Assembly (NCBI GenBank): GCA_027604705.1
Contig: JADHYV010000055.1
Location: 1-64,000, forward strand
Reading direction: 5' to 3'
Source of the DNA: Allomyces arbusculus
Lineage: Eukaryota > Blastocladiomycota > Blastocladiomycetes > Blastocladiales > Blastocladiaceae
DNA: 64,000 nucleotides
Shown here: positions 62,954-64,000 of the stretch, in pieces
Layout: each line of letters starts with the position of its first letter
How positions within the stretch are numbered: the first letter of the stretch is position 1
Made by a program: the position numbers and the translations under genes
Notes under the pieces: model-generated
Told to the model about the DNA's origin: nothing
The model's database searches: none
What the model saw: only the letters and a program-made list of their open reading frames with translations

Positions 62954-63890
62954 TCAAATGGCACAACCGCGGCGGGAGCGGTAACCCAACAGGCACAGCC
63001 CCTGCTCCGATTTCATTTCGACAAGTTGGCAGCTGAACAGGTCGAGCACGTCGAGCGACGTCGGCAAACGCGGTACGAGAAACCCGAGCGAAATTGGGCC
63101 CCATACAGTGTCAACTCGCACAGCGTGGGAGCCAGCGGAAGTGCTGCAATGAGCGCTTCGGTCCACGCGTCTAACTGGACCGTGAGCGCTTGGCGCGCAA
63201 GCGGAGGGTGTGGAACGACCGCGATGGGCCCGTGCAATGCCAAACGCAGCTTGTCCACCGTGTGTGGCATCACCCTCGCCATAGCAGAGTACGCGTGTGG
63301 TCGTCGTCCGAGTCCGCAATGAGCACAGATTTCAGATCCTGGAGTTGCGCACGCGGCAGACCCGAGACGATGCCATCGACGAGCGCTGCCGGAACCAAAC
63401 GAGGTGGAAAATGGCGAGCGGCGGGAGCTTGGGGACGAGATCAGCGGGCGCAAGTTTGGCCGGATCGCACTTGGTTCAGTCGAGTCGGTGGTCAGCTTCA
63501 GCGCGACGAGAGTGGTCGAGTAGCGCTGCGTCACGAGCTGTTGCCAAACATAGCGCTATCATTGGGGCATCTGAAGTTGTGCACGAGAAGAGAGCGTAGC
63601 CTGCGTCGAGTCAGGGGCAATGCGGGCGAACCATTGATCGTGATGTCCATGAATTTCTTTGGTAAACGAGCTAAAATGCAAGCCGTGCGAAAGCAAAATG
63701 GCGTCCAGATTCAAAGTTTGGTCCAGGAAATGCTTTCCTTCTTCTCGACGTCATTCGAGATCATTAAGTGCGCACGGTACACCCAGCATTGCTCCAGCTT
63801 TACTCAATCGTCCCACTCCACTGAAAACGCGACGTCCGTCGACGAGGTCTTATGCCTGAGTCTGATCAATCTGAAACGGTTAACTTGAGA
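62954..63890 (-). pseudogene. Decayed LRR-family copy at the right edge
   Basis: The minus strand has fragments in LRR-family style: KLRLALHGPIAVVPHPPLAR, then ALTVQLDAWTEALIAALP and LAPTLCELTLYGAQFRSG, continuing after a frame change as FLVPRLPTSLDVLDLFSCQL before a stop. Upstream pieces (LVALKLTTDSTEP; HGHHDQWFARIAPDSTQATL) are in other frames. The LP-TL-L-L rhythm is that of the intact paralogues at 18763 and 24713. Probably a pseudogene with two or more breaks; its 5' end may lie beyond 63900. 62694-62953 and 63891-64000 show nothing else. Confidence 0.45.
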
Positions 63891-64000
63891 AGACCCAAAG
63901 TTCTCCACCGAGAATAACGCATGCTGGAGAGGACGCTCGTGGGTAAAGCACAAGTTTGACTGAGGCTGCAAACTGCAGAAGCCTTGAGGCCCAAACCTGG

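Noticed and set aside
1-64000. Transposons, LTR or virus-like elements
   Set aside because: No reverse transcriptase, integrase, transposase, capsid-type reading frames, long terminal repeats or terminal inverted repeats could be recognised.

Overview
The window is about 64 kb of gene-dense, GC-rich nuclear DNA from a fungus-like eukaryote. Genes are split by short introns (mostly 65-90 bases, GTACGT/GTAAG-type donors, TAG/CAG acceptors), sit close together on both strands, and encode typical nuclear housekeeping proteins plus several parts of a motile cilium. TTLL9-like tubulin ligase, CFAP70 and CEP135/Bld10 are present only in lineages that build basal bodies and axonemes, while a septin and a Pns1-type transporter fragment are also present. 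A zoosporic (flagellated) fungus is the best fit. Blastocladiomycota, for example an Allomyces relative, is my inference from base composition and gene content; it has not been tested.

Layout. 0.4-8.2 kb: intron-containing histone H4, a one-pass membrane protein with a Cys-rich ectodomain, the pre-rRNA factor ESF1, and a Gln-rich protein carrying two copies of an unrecognised motif. 9-17.5 kb: a possible small membrane peptide, SDHC (complex II anchor) divergent from ZNHIT3, a long dynactin Arp10, tRNA-Val(CAC), and a USP12/46-type deubiquitinase with eight exons. 17.5-30.3 kb: a mitochondrial m-AAA protease flanked by two oppositely oriented LRR paralogues, followed by a decayed zone with a choline-transporter-like fragment and a broken third LRR copy. 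30.7-36.1 kb: a TMEM94-type P-type-ATPase-like protein and a 181-residue orphan.

36.5-50.5 kb is the accessory heart of the window. Two HSPA12-like Hsp70-superfamily ATPase genes (B1, B2) share exon structure and an upstream promoter motif. Each has beside it a gene (A1, A2) whose C-terminal domain I do not recognise. A2 has a glycosylation-rich Cys-containing N-terminal part, one membrane span and this domain inside. Between the pairs lie a decayed cyclopropane-fatty-acid-synthase-like methyltransferase, a signal-peptide mini-ORF and a small orphan gene. The repeated A+B pairing is the best candidate for an undescribed system here.

51-63 kb is a cilium/cytoskeleton neighbourhood: TTLL9 divergent from a septin, then CFAP70 divergent from CEP135, with about 700 and 480 bases between the start codons of each pair. 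The window ends in another decayed LRR copy. No transposon, retroelement, virus-like element or CRISPR array could be recognised.

Exon boundaries were placed by hand from reading-frame phase, splice consensus and remembered family alignments. All identifications are from memory of protein families, without database searches.
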